A stretch of 64,000 bases of DNA, taken from contig JAPTYO010000020.1 in the NCBI GenBank assembly GCA_036873135.1, forward strand, positions 1,852,081-1,916,080. Reading direction: 5' to 3'. The notes under the pieces are model-generated. The model did no database searches, was not told the origin of the DNA, and saw only the letters and a program-made list of their open reading frames with translations. Below, one piece after another: positions 1 to 12,052 of this stretch (positions are counted from its first letter, which is position 1; the number at the start of each line of letters is the position of its first letter). A program made the position numbers and the translations under genes. The stretch is from Clarkia xantiana subsp. parviflora (lineage: Eukaryota > Streptophyta > Magnoliopsida > Myrtales > Onagraceae).

Positions 1-363
1 AGATAAAATATTTTGTATTACTATTATCTTTATAGTTTATTATAATTATTATTATTAGCTTTTATTATTTATATATTTTATAACTTATCATTATAATGAA
101 TAATAATGCACATGATGTTATGTTTGTATAAAATGAGTAAGTCTTTTTCGTTTCATTTTTTTTAAAGAAAATTATATTATAAAACTATATATAATATTTT
201 AATTAATTAATTTTTAGCAGTTGTGCGTATTGAGTTTAAATATTTAGTTTAGAATTCATAAATAACTATAATATTAACCACACATATAATCTTTAAGAAG
301 TTAGTTGTTGTCAAAATATATATTATTTTAAATTTTATCATATTAAGATATAATATACTCTCA

Positions 364-395
<32 letters not shown>

Positions 396-857
396 AAAAA
401 TTCACATTACAATGCACATTACAACATATACCAAACATTGTGATCTAATATTACATTCCACAATATTACAGCACAACCAAACACTGTAATTAACATTACA
501 TATTTACATTACGTAACTCACATTTTTTATAATCTCATATTTTAAGTAATCTATCCAAACACCCCTCAATGTCTACAACATAGTTGAAAAACATTATATC
601 ACTTTACCAAATTCGTTCGGTGCAAATAATTATTATTTTACGTTAAATAAGTATATAACATGAAATTCTCTTAATAATTAGCTCCTCCAACATTCTCTGG
701 AAAAAATAAAATAAATTAACATAGTGAATTATAGGTTATAGATATTTATTTTTAAACAAAATTAGGATACAACCTTTCTCAATCCTATCAATTAGTTTTG
801 CCAGGCAAATATGAGCAACTTTCTAATTAATCAGATGCGATAAATTATATTTTCATG

Positions 858-858
<1 letters not shown>

Positions 859-902
<44 letters not shown>
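859..902. repeat. (TA)n microsatellite
   Basis: Uninterrupted alternating TA dinucleotides, about 22 units. Confidence 0.9.
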
Positions 903-905
<3 letters not shown>

Positions 906-1156
906 ACTATATAATAAATTAATAACAGTTAATAAAAATCTGAGTAATTACTATGAAATAACTTATAATTTCCATTCTTACACGTCAGTCCGTAGCAGTA
1001 AAATATTGGCACAATTGATATTTTACATTCTTAAAATTCAGGAGGAATAAGAATCTGAAACATCTACTATACTTATAGAATGAATTGCTAATTATTAGAT
1101 TATATTACATGATTTATATATGAATCCGATATATGATATATCCTCTGAACCGTTCA

Positions 1157-1158
<2 letters not shown>

Positions 1159-1203
<45 letters not shown>
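1159..1203. repeat. (ATT)n microsatellite
   Basis: About 15 uninterrupted trinucleotide units of ATT/TTA. Confidence 0.9.
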
Positions 1204-1204
<1 letters not shown>

Positions 1205-3521
1205 GATAAGCTTAGCATGCCTGCAGGCTGCATCATCACTTTTTATGTTTTTGAATATGAATGTGAATATTGGCCAAAAAAAATATGAATATGAATATTA
1301 AATATTTAAATGTATATTTTTGCCAAAATATAAAAAAAAGTAATAATTTAATTTAGAAAGAGCATTACATATATGACAGTTGGATACTACTGACAGTCTG
1401 ACACTACAAGCAGATTTCAGAGTAAAGATTGTGGTTCACCGACGTATATACCAGTTACCACCTACTATTTTAGGATTTCCTTTAATTATAAATATCGGAT
1501 TTATGCTATGTAAATATTTTAAAATAAAAATAAAAATCTTGTGATCGGTTGACAGAAGCTTATAAAAATTCATTTTTTTTTTTTTTTTGCGTGGTCATGT
1601 CTTACGAAAATTCCAGAATTTGTTTAATCACCATTTTGCTATAATGTGGGATTACATAAAAAGAACATATGTAAAGTCAGATTATGGAATAATTTAAATA
1701 TTTTTCTTGCTAGTTTTCTTCTTTCACTATTCCAAAAATAAAATGATTTTAATCTTAATAGGATGAAATGCTAGTTTTTTCCCTTATGTTTATCGGTTAT
1801 CAATCAATTATAAGAAAACGAGCTGAATTCACAGTATATTTATTTTTAATTTATTTCATCCCTCACTAATTATAACGAAAAACATTATAATACTTGATAT
1901 TCGTATGAAATGAATAAAAACTCTTATATGACATTTTTATAAAACTTGTTTGATAAAATTGTACGAGATGTTTTAATTAATAAATTTTAATAACAAGTGA
2001 AAAGTGAGAATAAACTTTAATATTATATAATTTTGTGTTTAGATGGTTTATGAGTCGTCAATGTGTATTAAACATAAGACATAAAATTTAAGGAGCAAGT
2101 TGTTCATAAAATAACACTACAAGAAAAAACGATTTTACCTACAAGCCAAATTGGTCGGAATCCAAACGGAGATGGCATGTTTCGGTCGTTTTCCATCCTA
2201 TACGGCCTCTCGTTAAAACGATAGCAGGTACTCGGCCAGAAATGTCCATGACGAGTAAAATCGGTCGGGAATGTTTGCTGATGGAAAATATCATTCGGGA
2301 AGAGGACGATACAGTAAGCCCATCGTTAAATTTCCCAACCGAAATCCTGCAACTGTTAGGATGGCAGCAGAGGCCCGGGAGGCTGCGCTGCCGCCCTCTC
2401 GACTCAAACTGGCCGGTGCTAAAACTGTCCTAAGGAGCTGCAGCCTGATGCTACTATATATGCGTCTTTAGTAGCTGATTTTTCGTTTCTGATGAAAGCC
2501 TTTAGACTACCATTAGACAAACGTTAATTACGCACATTTAGTCACCTATTTCGTTATTACTGAAACCTTCCATTGCAGTTGCATAACCTCGTTTCAGTTT
2601 GTCGTTTTCAGTTGTTCTGACTTTGACCCGAAATACTACTACAGGGGACATTTACGTGTATTCGTTGTCGACATTTAGCAACCCTGCACCCGATGCCAAA
2701 GGTAGTCTGGCGAGTCGGTGTTGGGTGAATTCAGATTGTGCAGCACAACCATATGTGATTCCAATGTTAGGCTTTGGTGTTGATTAATTTAGATCAAATA
2801 GACGGTTTCTGCGCGTAGAAATCAGCTGCTATATATTGGCTTCACCGTATTGTCGGTTAATCCCGAATGTTAATTTTACCACCGCACGTTTCCATTGCTA
2901 ATATCCACCTGTTGACATGTCAAATACTGTTTCGACATAACACATTTAGAATCGGCTGGGTTCAAGTCAAATTGATGGAATTAGGTACTTTGTGCAAGTT
3001 TCTGTATGACGCTTTCATGATTATACTTTTATTCCGTGTATCCTATATTTAGCGACAACAGCTGATGTAACAAAATATTTATTCATACATTCATAACAGG
3101 GTATGTCGACATATTGTGTTTACAGGGTATGTCTACTGAGACAAAATCCAGCATAATATTTTACAACATGCAAGAATCGGCTGTGCTTAAACGCATATCG
3201 TTGTTGTGATGCCCAAATTATATATCCATAAAAGTATCTTTTGGACACCGCATATTGTCTCATGTTGACGTACAACCTGTTTGTAACTGAAGTTGTAGTG
3301 AACCCGGTGCTAAGAGCTGAAGTGGCCAAGTTATTCAAACCTGGGTAGATGTACAAATCAGACCTACAATGAATAGACAATGTGAGCATCATACTAGGGC
3401 GAAGAAGATGATTAGAAACGAAAGTAGCGTGTAATTTTACCTGAGTCTGCCGTATCACCGGAATTAATGTCGATTTCACCGTTGGATCAGTGGTAATGAT
3501 GTAGGATTATAGGGGTAGATA

Positions 3522-4100
3522 CACCAGAAACAATAACAAGATACGTGCTAGGTAATCAATACGCATCGGAAGATAGTGCACATACCTACTTTGGTTCTAC
3601 GTACCTTAGATCGCCGAATGGGAGTTCTCGATCCGCTGGACGGTTCCCGTAGAGGTTCTTGTTAGAGAATCCCTACACAGATTATACCTCACAACAAAGC
3701 CTCAATCGATTCTTCGGGGGATGGATCTCTGGGGTAAATTGCTTGACACGATTTGGCACTTCCTAGGGCACAGGGTGGTTCGGCCGAAACTAGGTGTTTA
3801 TAGGGAGGATGAATTTCTTTTAATCTCACCACAAAGGAAGAGAGAATTAGCTTATGATAAATCTCTAATACCTCCCTATTTATAAGAGGAGCAAAGTGGA
3901 CAAAAGTCCACTTTGCCCTCCTTATGTTTCGGCCGATCTAGCCTAGGGTGGAGGCCCAATATTGGGTCTCCCATGTCAATTAGGATTTAGGCCTAGCACA
4001 AAATCTCTAATGTGACATTACCTAATTACTTAGGTAATTAACTAATATTAATGGACACCTAACTACGGCAGTCCATTGTCCAAATGCTAACAAATGGACA
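3522..4100 (-). mobile_element. LTR-like retrotransposon remnant, copy 1
   Basis: This block aligns by eye with 46213-46779 over most of its length. Shared landmarks in order are the CACATACCT segment, a GGAGTTCTCGATCC segment, CCCGTAGAGGTTCTTGT, ACAACAAAGCCTCA, a TATTTATA block followed by a CAAAGTGGA/TAAAGTGGA block, and CCCATGTCAATT. Read on the minus strand, the TATAAATA box followed by transcribed-looking sequence suits an LTR. No coding domain is attached. The flanks at 3436-3500 and 4158-4200 repeat each other, suggesting insertion plus local duplication. I cannot fix its ends or superfamily; Copia is a guess. Confidence 0.45.
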
Positions 4101-4802
4101 ACAAGGTGAGTGGATGAGACGACTTTATGAAGAAACTACTTTAATATAGTAGGGATTTTACCTGAATCTGCCGTATCACCGAAATTAATGGCGATTTAGC
4201 CGTTGGATTAGTGGTAATGGATATCAAGGTGAGTGGAGGAGGAGACCTTTATGAAGACACTACTTTAATATAGGAGTGAAAATCTAAATAGTTGGCCCCA
4301 AATACATTCGAATTTCCCCCCAATTGCCACTATTTTCTCCCTCCTTTTAAGCAGAAAATCCGAAATTCAAACTCCAGCAGAAATCACAGTGTATGCAATA
4401 AAATGAGTGATAATGTTTTAAATAATTACATGTACTTGCCATTGTATCTGCTTTCAAAATTTTTAGGATAAAACGTCGTAGTTTATTGAATCATATTACA
4501 ATTTTTTTTGTACAATATTCGTATGAATACATTAATTTATATTAATAAAAGGTTCTGCAATACATAACTTGTCGTTCTTAATTTGAAATAGTAAGTTATG
4601 TAAAGATAGGTGGATACCAATATGAAAGAGCCGTATGTGCTAAACTATTGTAGCGCGTTTGGTTCATATTACATAAATTATATGTTCCACTCACTTTGAA
4701 TTAATACCAATTTGGATTGTATAACCACTTTGTATATCACAAGTGTCGTATAACATGTGATTTATCACTAAATTGTCGAAATACAAGGACATCTGTCGAC
4801 AT

Positions 4803-5369
4803 TAGGGGTGAAACCGGACCAGTCAGACCGGTTTTTAGCTTGTTTCGGTCGGGTATCTAAATTTCTGGTCCGGTTTTTTTCCTTAAAAAAATTCAACCAA
4901 AAAACCATTTGAGAAAAAATAAACAGTCCATTGTAGTACGGTTTTTTCGGTTTAAACCGAAAATCCAATATTAGCAATTACCAATATAAATTCTTGTCAT
5001 TTTCATGGACTATATCATAACAAAATGAAAAATTAATTCCATTATTATAATTAAATAAATTATAAAATAAAAGTAGAAAAATAATATTCATAAGTGCCTC
5101 TTTTATAATTTATATTAACCTAATTAATTAATTATATTAATTAATATCAACTAATATAATATATATTGTATATATTTAATTAGCATAACAGTCAGTTCTG
5201 TCTCCACGGTCCTCAAAGCTCAAAATCCGAACCGGGCCGAAAATCCAAACTAGAGCAAACAAATCCGACCAAAAACCAAACTGAATATTTCAGATTCGGT
5301 TTTTTCGGTCCGGAACGGTTCGGATTTCACCGATTTTTTCGGACCAACCGGATTTTGGTTTCACCCCTA
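4803..5369. mobile_element. hAT-type MITE inside the CACTA element
   Basis: The ends are inverted: TAGGGGTGAAACCGG on the left and GGTTTCACCCCTA on the right. A perfect 8-bp direct repeat, GTCGACAT, flanks it at 4795-4802 and 5370-5377. TIRs of this kind with an 8-bp duplication mark hAT-superfamily non-autonomous elements. The 567-bp interior is AT-rich with CGGTTT-type subterminal motifs and no coding capacity. Confidence 0.85.
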
Positions 5370-5656
5370 GTCGACATAAGTACATGTTATTCTCACCACA
5401 CGTTGGCAGATCTTTTGGATGAAAAGTACGTGATTTATCTTTAAAATGAAACGCATTTACCGCGACGACGATAAGTCTTACTACTACAATGCGATTACTG
5501 TATCAAAATAAACGAGAATACTATATCTTACCAGGAAAATTATAACATTTTATACACAAAATATTTATCATGACATGGAAAAGTAATATCTTTTTAAAAT
5601 ATATACAGTTTGCACTTTTGAATGTGAATAATTGGTGGGTCTGTCGGTGGGGGAAG

Positions 5657-5956
5657 AGAGCTTCCACCTATTGGTGGAGAAATTATACTATGGGGCGGAG
5701 GTAACACGTGGATCCCACGTGTTGCCCCTTTTCCCAACCAACAAGTGACACGTGTCAATAAATTACTGACACGTAGACACGTGTCATTTGTTGGTTGGGC
5801 AAAGGGGCAACACGTGGGATCCACGTGTTACCTCCGCCCCATAGTATAATTTCTCCTATTGGTGGGTCTGTTAACACGATGAGGCAAAAACAAAGGCATA
5901 TATGCCTTTGTTTTTGCCCCATCGAGTTAACAGTCTCACCAATAGGTGGAAGCTCT
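5657..5956. mobile_element. Palindromic foldback MITE (outer element)
   Basis: A perfect 20-bp inverted repeat lies at 5657-5676 and 5937-5956 (AGAGCTTCCACC... and its complement). A long hairpin sits near the centre (about 5871-5932, arms around GCAAAAACAAAGGCATA). If the nested element at 5677-5855 and one copy of its target duplication are ignored, the sequence folds into one hairpin of roughly 110 bp. No coding potential; superfamily not determined. Confidence 0.7.
5677..5855. mobile_element. Mutator-like palindromic MITE nested in the foldback
   Basis: The element is almost entirely two inverted arms, starting GAGAAATTATAC and ending GTATAATTTCTC. It is flanked by a perfect 9-bp direct repeat CTATTGGTG (5668-5676 and 5856-5864). 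A 9-bp duplication with long inverted arms and a G-A-G terminus is typical of Mutator-like elements. It interrupts the outer foldback, so it is the younger insertion. Confidence 0.85.
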
Positions 5957-8891
5957 ATATTATCACTTTAAATCAACGGTCTCGGTTGGTTGACAGATCT
6001 CACCCTCCGGCTATAAAATGAGGGTGATTGGTTTCTTCTCACTACATGCAGTCTTATCCTTTTCAGTCGTATTGGTTTTGAGTTAACTTGCCGTTCTTAA
6101 ATACAACTTGGCTTATGTTTGTACTAAGTTTGTGAGTTAGCCTTTTGTGTTTGCCCCATCGAGTTAACATGAAATCATGTGGTACTTTTTCGGTCATGGA
6201 AAGTCACTATTGTCATAGATGGCATCGAAGAGACAGACCTATTGGTTGTTTAATTAATAAGGTTATTCAGGTTATTTTGAAAATACGAATTATGAACTCT
6301 TAGGCCCTATGTACATTTTGTAAATTCTGTCTCTGCCAACCTTTCTCCCACTAGTTTCTGGGTTTGAGAGTCTTGGGTTCCGGATGGCGAGAATTTTGTA
6401 CTGCTCATAAACAGGTCGAAGAAAACGACTCATTGTCGCGTTCATGCTGACAACACTTCAAAACTATGCTTAGAGAGACCACGTCAATACATTGTAAGAC
6501 GGAGTTCATATTTTTGTAATTTAATTCTTTCATTTCATTTGACATTTGTATATTAACGTTGTTAAGTATATATGTATGCAAACAAAGTAAGATGGCTGGG
6601 ATCAAACATATGATTTGTCACAAACTAATTGTCGACAACCAAACACCTATGTCGACATTGTGCGATGAAAGAGATACATGACATCAATACGTTGAATGCT
6701 TGAAAATATTTAAGCAAATAAAAAATGTAAAGACAACATTTATAAACATATTAATGTTATTTGCATCAAAAGTATAAAGAATGTCAGATAAATCTGTTAT
6801 CACGTTAAAAGTGGTATATATAGACTTTAATTTGTGCCTATGGGAAGTGTGAAAGACCAATGACCTTGCAGGAAATACATCGTGGGCATTAAAGGGCGGG
6901 ACTGTCGGTGGAGCTCAGTAATTACCGTGTGGTTGGGCCTAATTAAAAGACTGTGTGAATTACTTCTACCCATCAGTTATAAATACGGGGCGGTTCCATG
7001 AGTCTAAGTTGTTGAGGTTTGTGCAGGCGACATCTTCTTCAGGTTTTGTAATGTCTCCTGCTTACGAGTTCACTTCTTATTCTTATATTCTTGTTGTTAT
7101 ATAAACTTGACCCCTTGTTTGTTCTTTCATTGATATGATGCAGCGTTCATTCGTTTCCGCCCCGTTTGACAGTTGTTTGGTGAAGTCGGAATCCATCATT
7201 ATCGTCGAAGCGCCTGTCGGTTCTATCGTTGATGGCGTTGCAGACATACAACAGTCTCATGTTTGTAACTTTCGTCATACTCTCTAAAAAGATGTATTAT
7301 GAACTCTTGGCGTCATAGAAAGACGTATTATGAACTCTTGTAAGGAAGAGAGGTTTGTCTCCCCACTTATGGGAGTTCATGGGTGCGCGGGACACCTGTC
7401 TGCTCTGTCGATGAGCTCAAAAGTGCATGTGAATCTCAGGATGACAATTCAGTTTGCAGTACTTTGAGAAGTCAGTTTCCCGCGTCCGTCCATTTGAGCA
7501 GGCCTTCATGATTGTTTAAGTCGTCATTGTTAAGGTTATGGAGCCCGTTCACTTGTGTAGGCCCTCACGATTTATCAAGTTAATGTTGTTGAGGTTATGT
7601 AACAGACGGTGGAACTTTTTTTTTTAAAAGCACAAGCAAAACTCGATTCACCCCATTCTCTTTCACCGGACGTGAAATAAAATCAGATGAGTCGTGTTTT
7701 GCCTGTTCATGGAAAAACCGATTCAACCGCCCCTTGCTATATATCTTCATTGTGTACTTATTAAGGATGTTACAAAGTTTAAATGATTAGAGTGGCTTAT
7801 AGGAAGTAACTACTTTTCATTGTCTGTATAAGTCGGAAGTTATGTCGACATAATATACTAACGAGTTTATTTTCTACATTACCCATAGTTTTATCATTTT
7901 GTTCACTATTAGGAGACGTTTTATGTACTCACGAAACTTTGTCAACACCGTTACGTCAACTGGTTTGTTGAGGTGTGTCGAAATACCAAATCACATTTCT
8001 TTTCTTTGTAATTGTCGACATACCAATTTATATATAAGTCGACATAAATAACTTGGATGCACAGTACAACTCGTCAAATGTGTTGGATGTAGATGACAAT
8101 TTATATTTAGAAGGAGACGATACTATCACTAAATGGAAACGATTATTTAGGAAACTCACACGATTTGTGAAACCATAATTTCTGTTGACAAATGAGACGC
8201 TTGTATATTCACAAGGATAGCAAAAAACAGGAAAACAACAACATATATAAACATATGATTTACCAATACAATGATAAGATTTACCATGAAAAGAACAAAT
8301 CTGTCAGATAATTTTTCAAATCTTTCTCTGTGATATACATGTCGCCGTTACTGAATGAATCTATGGGGTTCGGGACAGCCCAATGGTAGGATTTTGGTGA
8401 CATTTACTTTCCTTGGAGGTTTAACGGTGGAGATCGGTAATTACGGGGCAGTTGGGGGTTAAATACTCTGTGGATTGAGTCAATGCAATGGTTTAACAAA
8501 AACTACCGTGACGCCCCTTTAAATCAATAGTTGATCTCATTGTGGGAGGACAACAAGTGAAAATACATGTGTTAGACAAAGTATGTTATGCCTTTCATAT
8601 TACTTGCAAATCGCTACCGAAATATGTAATTACATGAGGCCCATTCAGTTAAACAGTTTAACTTCAATATTTTGGTTCCTATGATAATGGTGACATGACT
8701 TTAACCAACTTATGCCAACATAGTAGTAGCTTACGTTCAGTACATGTACATAAGGTATGTAAGCACCTCGAACAAAGCAGCAACTTCATACCAAATACTA
8801 ACGGTTCGATACACGCAAAAATAATTAAAGCGGCACTACCTGTTAATTAACGCAGAAGCTACAAGAGCACAAACATACCATAAATCAACGA

Positions 8892-9950
8892 CTAATATAT
8901 TGTGGCAATCAAAGTACTTTCAGGAGAAACATCAAAGTGAATGTACTGACCCTTTCCTAATTTGTTCGTGAAGTAAAAATCCTTACATTCTTTCTTTAAC
9001 CAGAGTCGCAGAGGACGTTCACGCATCGGTAGGTGATTGTACATGTGCTTAGGAGGTGCTATTTCAACCTCTACTGTCCACCTCATTCCAGCAGGATCTT
9101 CAATCTCCACTTCACTCAAGCAGTCAAACCCATTGCAAACATCAAATCTTTTTGGAATAGTCTGCACAGTTGAACGAAACTGTCATTACTTATACAAAAC
9201 CAGCTGAATAAACCAACACATACTAATCGTCTAATGAAACGCGAGATGAGATTACATATTGAACTTACACAGCTTGACTTGCTACCGGTTACTGTGATGT
9301 TGCACTGACGACCGCGGTTGTGTCCACCAATAACGTCACCTAAACGACTTGAGTCTTCAGATGAAACTTCTTCCTCCTCACCAGATGAACTGTTTTCCGC
9401 AGGTAGAGATGCTTCTTTCAGAAGACCGTGTTGATTAAAGACTTGAACATACATTAAATCTTTTTCGACCAGTTCCAAAACGATCGTATCTCCAGCCGTT
9501 AGGCAGACGTCCTGTTCGAATTTTTCCCAACCGCCGATGAAGGTGCGACTAGTGATCACATTGTGAGAGTCTCTTTTCTGCTCCAACTTCACATCCCAAA
9601 TACAACCATCGGAAAAACCTCCCACCCAGTACGTAAAACGCAGTTTGTATCGGCCCTGCCTCACAATCCAGAATATTTATCGTCGAAGTACCTAAAATCA
9701 AAATTGTAGACAACAGTGTAACCCCGACGTCGTTCACACAATCTATAATTGTATAATTACAATTTCAGGTGGAACTTAATTACCAATTGACTGTTGAAGT
9801 CATCTGAAACGAACGTGCAGAATGTGGGAACATGATACCCATTTGGCTTCCGAACAAAATTGCCTGAAACCTCTTCGTTAAAGCCGTTGTGCAAGGAGGG
9901 GAGGAGGTAGCGACGGGTAATTCAACAGAAACGAAGAACATCGAAGGATA
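8892..9950 (-). CDS. B3 DNA-binding domain gene fragment carried by the CACTA element
   Basis: Two clean exons are visible on the minus strand. Exon b (9655 to 9269, 129 codons) reads as the body of a B3 domain: WDVKL, then GGWEKFEQD and LTAGDTIVLEL, the usual W-x-V, G-W-x-x-F and L-x-x-GD pattern. An acidic Ser/Glu linker follows. Exon c (9161 to 8892, ending in TAG) reads as a second B3-like domain: TIPKRFDVCN, WTVEVEI, FTNKLGKGQYIHF. They join in phase 0 across a GT-AG intron. Further upstream, about 9784-9920 reads NGFNEEVSGNFVRK...FNSQL, resembling the start of the first B3 domain. Its join to exon b is ambiguous because one natural acceptor would include a TAA codon. No start Met was found. 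Plant B3 proteins of the REM/VRN1 type are nuclear DNA-binding proteins. I infer a captured and probably 5'-truncated REM-like gene. Confidence 0.6.
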
Positions 9951-10235
9951 TGTTGTGCCTCAATTCAGTGGTGAATTGCTTTTGCAATAAAATTGGTCGG
10001 CAAAGCGTAAGGGATTATCCGGCCGGGAACGGGGCGTCGGGCACCTGTGAGTTTTTCCGTACCGACCGCTTGCTTACCGGGAGAATAAGTACAAAATATC
10101 GGTCAGTAAAATGCCGGAAGCACTTTTTCGGTCGAATCAGACATAATCCGGTCGAAAAACGACAGTACATTCCCGACCAGCGGCTCTCGGTCAGCATTTC
10201 TGCGGTATGTAAAACCGATTTTTCTTGTAGTGTAA

Positions 10236-11644
10236 ATCTATGTTTAAATATTCACCTATTAAGATATTGTCACCTCTAAAAAAGAGTAATATTACAGTAA
10301 TAGGAAAATCATATCATTAATATTAAAATTATAAAATATATCAAATACTATAATATAATATTATACAGCATGTACAATAAAATATTGAAATTTATCGTTA
10401 TATTCTATAATATATCACTAATTACTAATAAACTCATTTGATCAAATTATTAATTGTAATGTCAAATAGCAGGCCCCAAACACCACTAATAAGTGTTTAA
10501 CACTTTAATTGCTTATATTACAGTGCATGCATCGGGAGCAACGAAATTATTAAAGCATAATCGTGAAGGAATTTGTGTGGCGTATAGTGACTTGGTTTTG
10601 GAGTACATCTTAAAAATATTATTTAAAAAATGAATTTGGCAAATTATTAGTCTTAATTTTTTTTCATCACGATTAGAAGAATATCTAAACTACTATAAGA
10701 ATATAGACATTGACCGTATTATTTTATCACTTGGTGTAATGTAGGTTTGTTATATGTCATTTATATTTTTTAAGTAGATTTCAAGCAAAAAAAACTTTAA
10801 AATTTAAAATTTCATTACATCTTATAGTCTAATTTAATTATATTACTCTAGATATAACATATATTTTTAGAGATCTAGCTAGTATCATAGATATAATGCT
10901 AACACATTCATCTGTTGCCCTTTGGGCAACCTTTTATATATCTAAAGAAATATAATTATACAAGATTGATTTAGATAATAATATGTGGTGAAATTAGTCG
11001 TTGTAAGGGTTAAAAACATTTATAACTTCTGATCTCAAGTGCGTAATATTGTGCATTATGGTATAACTAGCGATTTTGAACTATAAAATGCAACAAAAAA
11101 AAAGTCCACGTCATTGAATAATACATTATAATTTTAATGTTTATACATATTTTTTTCCTTTTATTTAATATAACATTATTCCCTCTTAAATATACCAATC
11201 AAAGAGCCACAACTTTTTATACGACACTCTAATTTATGAACGAATTTTCTTTACGAAAGTAGATTTGAAGACATTCAAAATGATGTACGATATTAATTAT
11301 ATATTTTAAATTTACGCACACCACATTAACAAATTAAACAACAATAAGATGCATAATATTTTCTTTCATATATAAGTTAATCTAAACTAAATAATATTCG
11401 AATATCAATTTTTTGATGGGTAAAATCACGCACAAAACTCGTGTCAGTATATATATAACAAAAATTGGTTATGTAAAAGTAAAATACCAATTAAAAGAGT
11501 AATATCGATAATATGTTTCCTCTAATCTTCTATACCTAAAACAATTCTCACTCGTACACGATAAATAAAATATGAAATAGTCAAAAATATTTTTTATTTC
11601 ATAAGATATTTTCGGTCTAGTTTGAATGCAAAACCTCTAGTCGG

Positions 11645-11692
<48 letters not shown>

Positions 11693-11901
11693 TCAATTAT
11701 ATACGTATATAAAGTATATATATACTAATTGTCTATTTTGCATAAACAAGAACTCTCCTTTCTTTGTCAAGGAAGCTACATCTGAGCTTTTACTCCAACT
11801 GTCCACTCCCTCACTATCTCTCGACTCTAGCTCACTGGGGAGTATTCTCATTTCCATATGAAAGGTGAAAATAAAATTTAATTCACCATTCATATACGAT
11901 T

Positions 11902-11972
<71 letters not shown>

Positions 11973-11999
11973 TTTCTTTCTTCTGTGTGGTGGATCTGA
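10236..11999. other. AT-rich intergenic DNA upstream of the SVP-like gene
   Basis: No exon or complete transposon is recognised. It contains two TA microsatellites (11648-11692 and about 11909-11971). The second lies about 80 bp before the MADS start codon, so it probably sits in or next to the promoter or 5' UTR. No convincing CArG box or TATA box can be separated from the AT background. Confidence 0.6.
11909..11971. repeat. (TA)n microsatellite in the presumed SVP-like promoter
   Basis: About 31 TA units ending 82 bp before the ATG at 12053. Length variation here could plausibly alter spacing of promoter elements; that is inference. Confidence 0.85.
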
Positions 12000-12052
12000 G
12001 TGGCTAGCTAGGGTTTTCAGTTTGTGCAGGGAAATTAGGAGAGACGACGTCA

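Larger units (their letters stand above)
1..2111. other. AT-rich gene-free stretch with microsatellites
   Basis: I see no coding exon, RNA gene or complete transposon here. The stretch is strongly AT-rich, with two clear simple-sequence repeats: a TA run at about 859-902 and an ATT/TTA run at about 1159-1203. A short GC-richer block follows at 1208-1227 and is discussed as a finding. Poly-T tracts occur near 1570-1588. Confidence 0.7.
2115..10232. mobile_element. CACTA (En/Spm-type) DNA transposon, non-autonomous, 8118 bp
   Basis: The left end begins CACTACAAGAAAAA and the right end finishes TTTTTCTTGTAGTG. The inverted match continues imperfectly for about 30 bp. Both ends are flanked by TAA (2112-2114 and 10233-10235), the 3-bp target duplication expected of CACTA elements. 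Subterminal zones (about 2150-2300 and 9980-10200) carry many copies of a CGGTCGG-like motif in both orientations, as is known for transposase-binding subterminal repeats in this superfamily. No long transposase ORF is visible, so mobility would need a transposase supplied elsewhere. The interior holds a B3-domain gene fragment (8892-9950, minus), a hAT-type MITE (4803-5369), a foldback element with a Mutator-like MITE inside (5657-5956) and an LTR-like remnant (about 3522-4100). These make it an old or tolerant insertion. Confidence 0.9.

Noticed and set aside
3120..3479. 119-codon minus-strand frame inside the CACTA as transposase
   Set aside because: No recognisable transposase motif, no continuation into flanking exons and unremarkable composition.
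5594..5824. 76-codon minus-strand frame
   Set aside because: It lies entirely in nested palindromic MITEs, so the frame is a product of inverted repeats.
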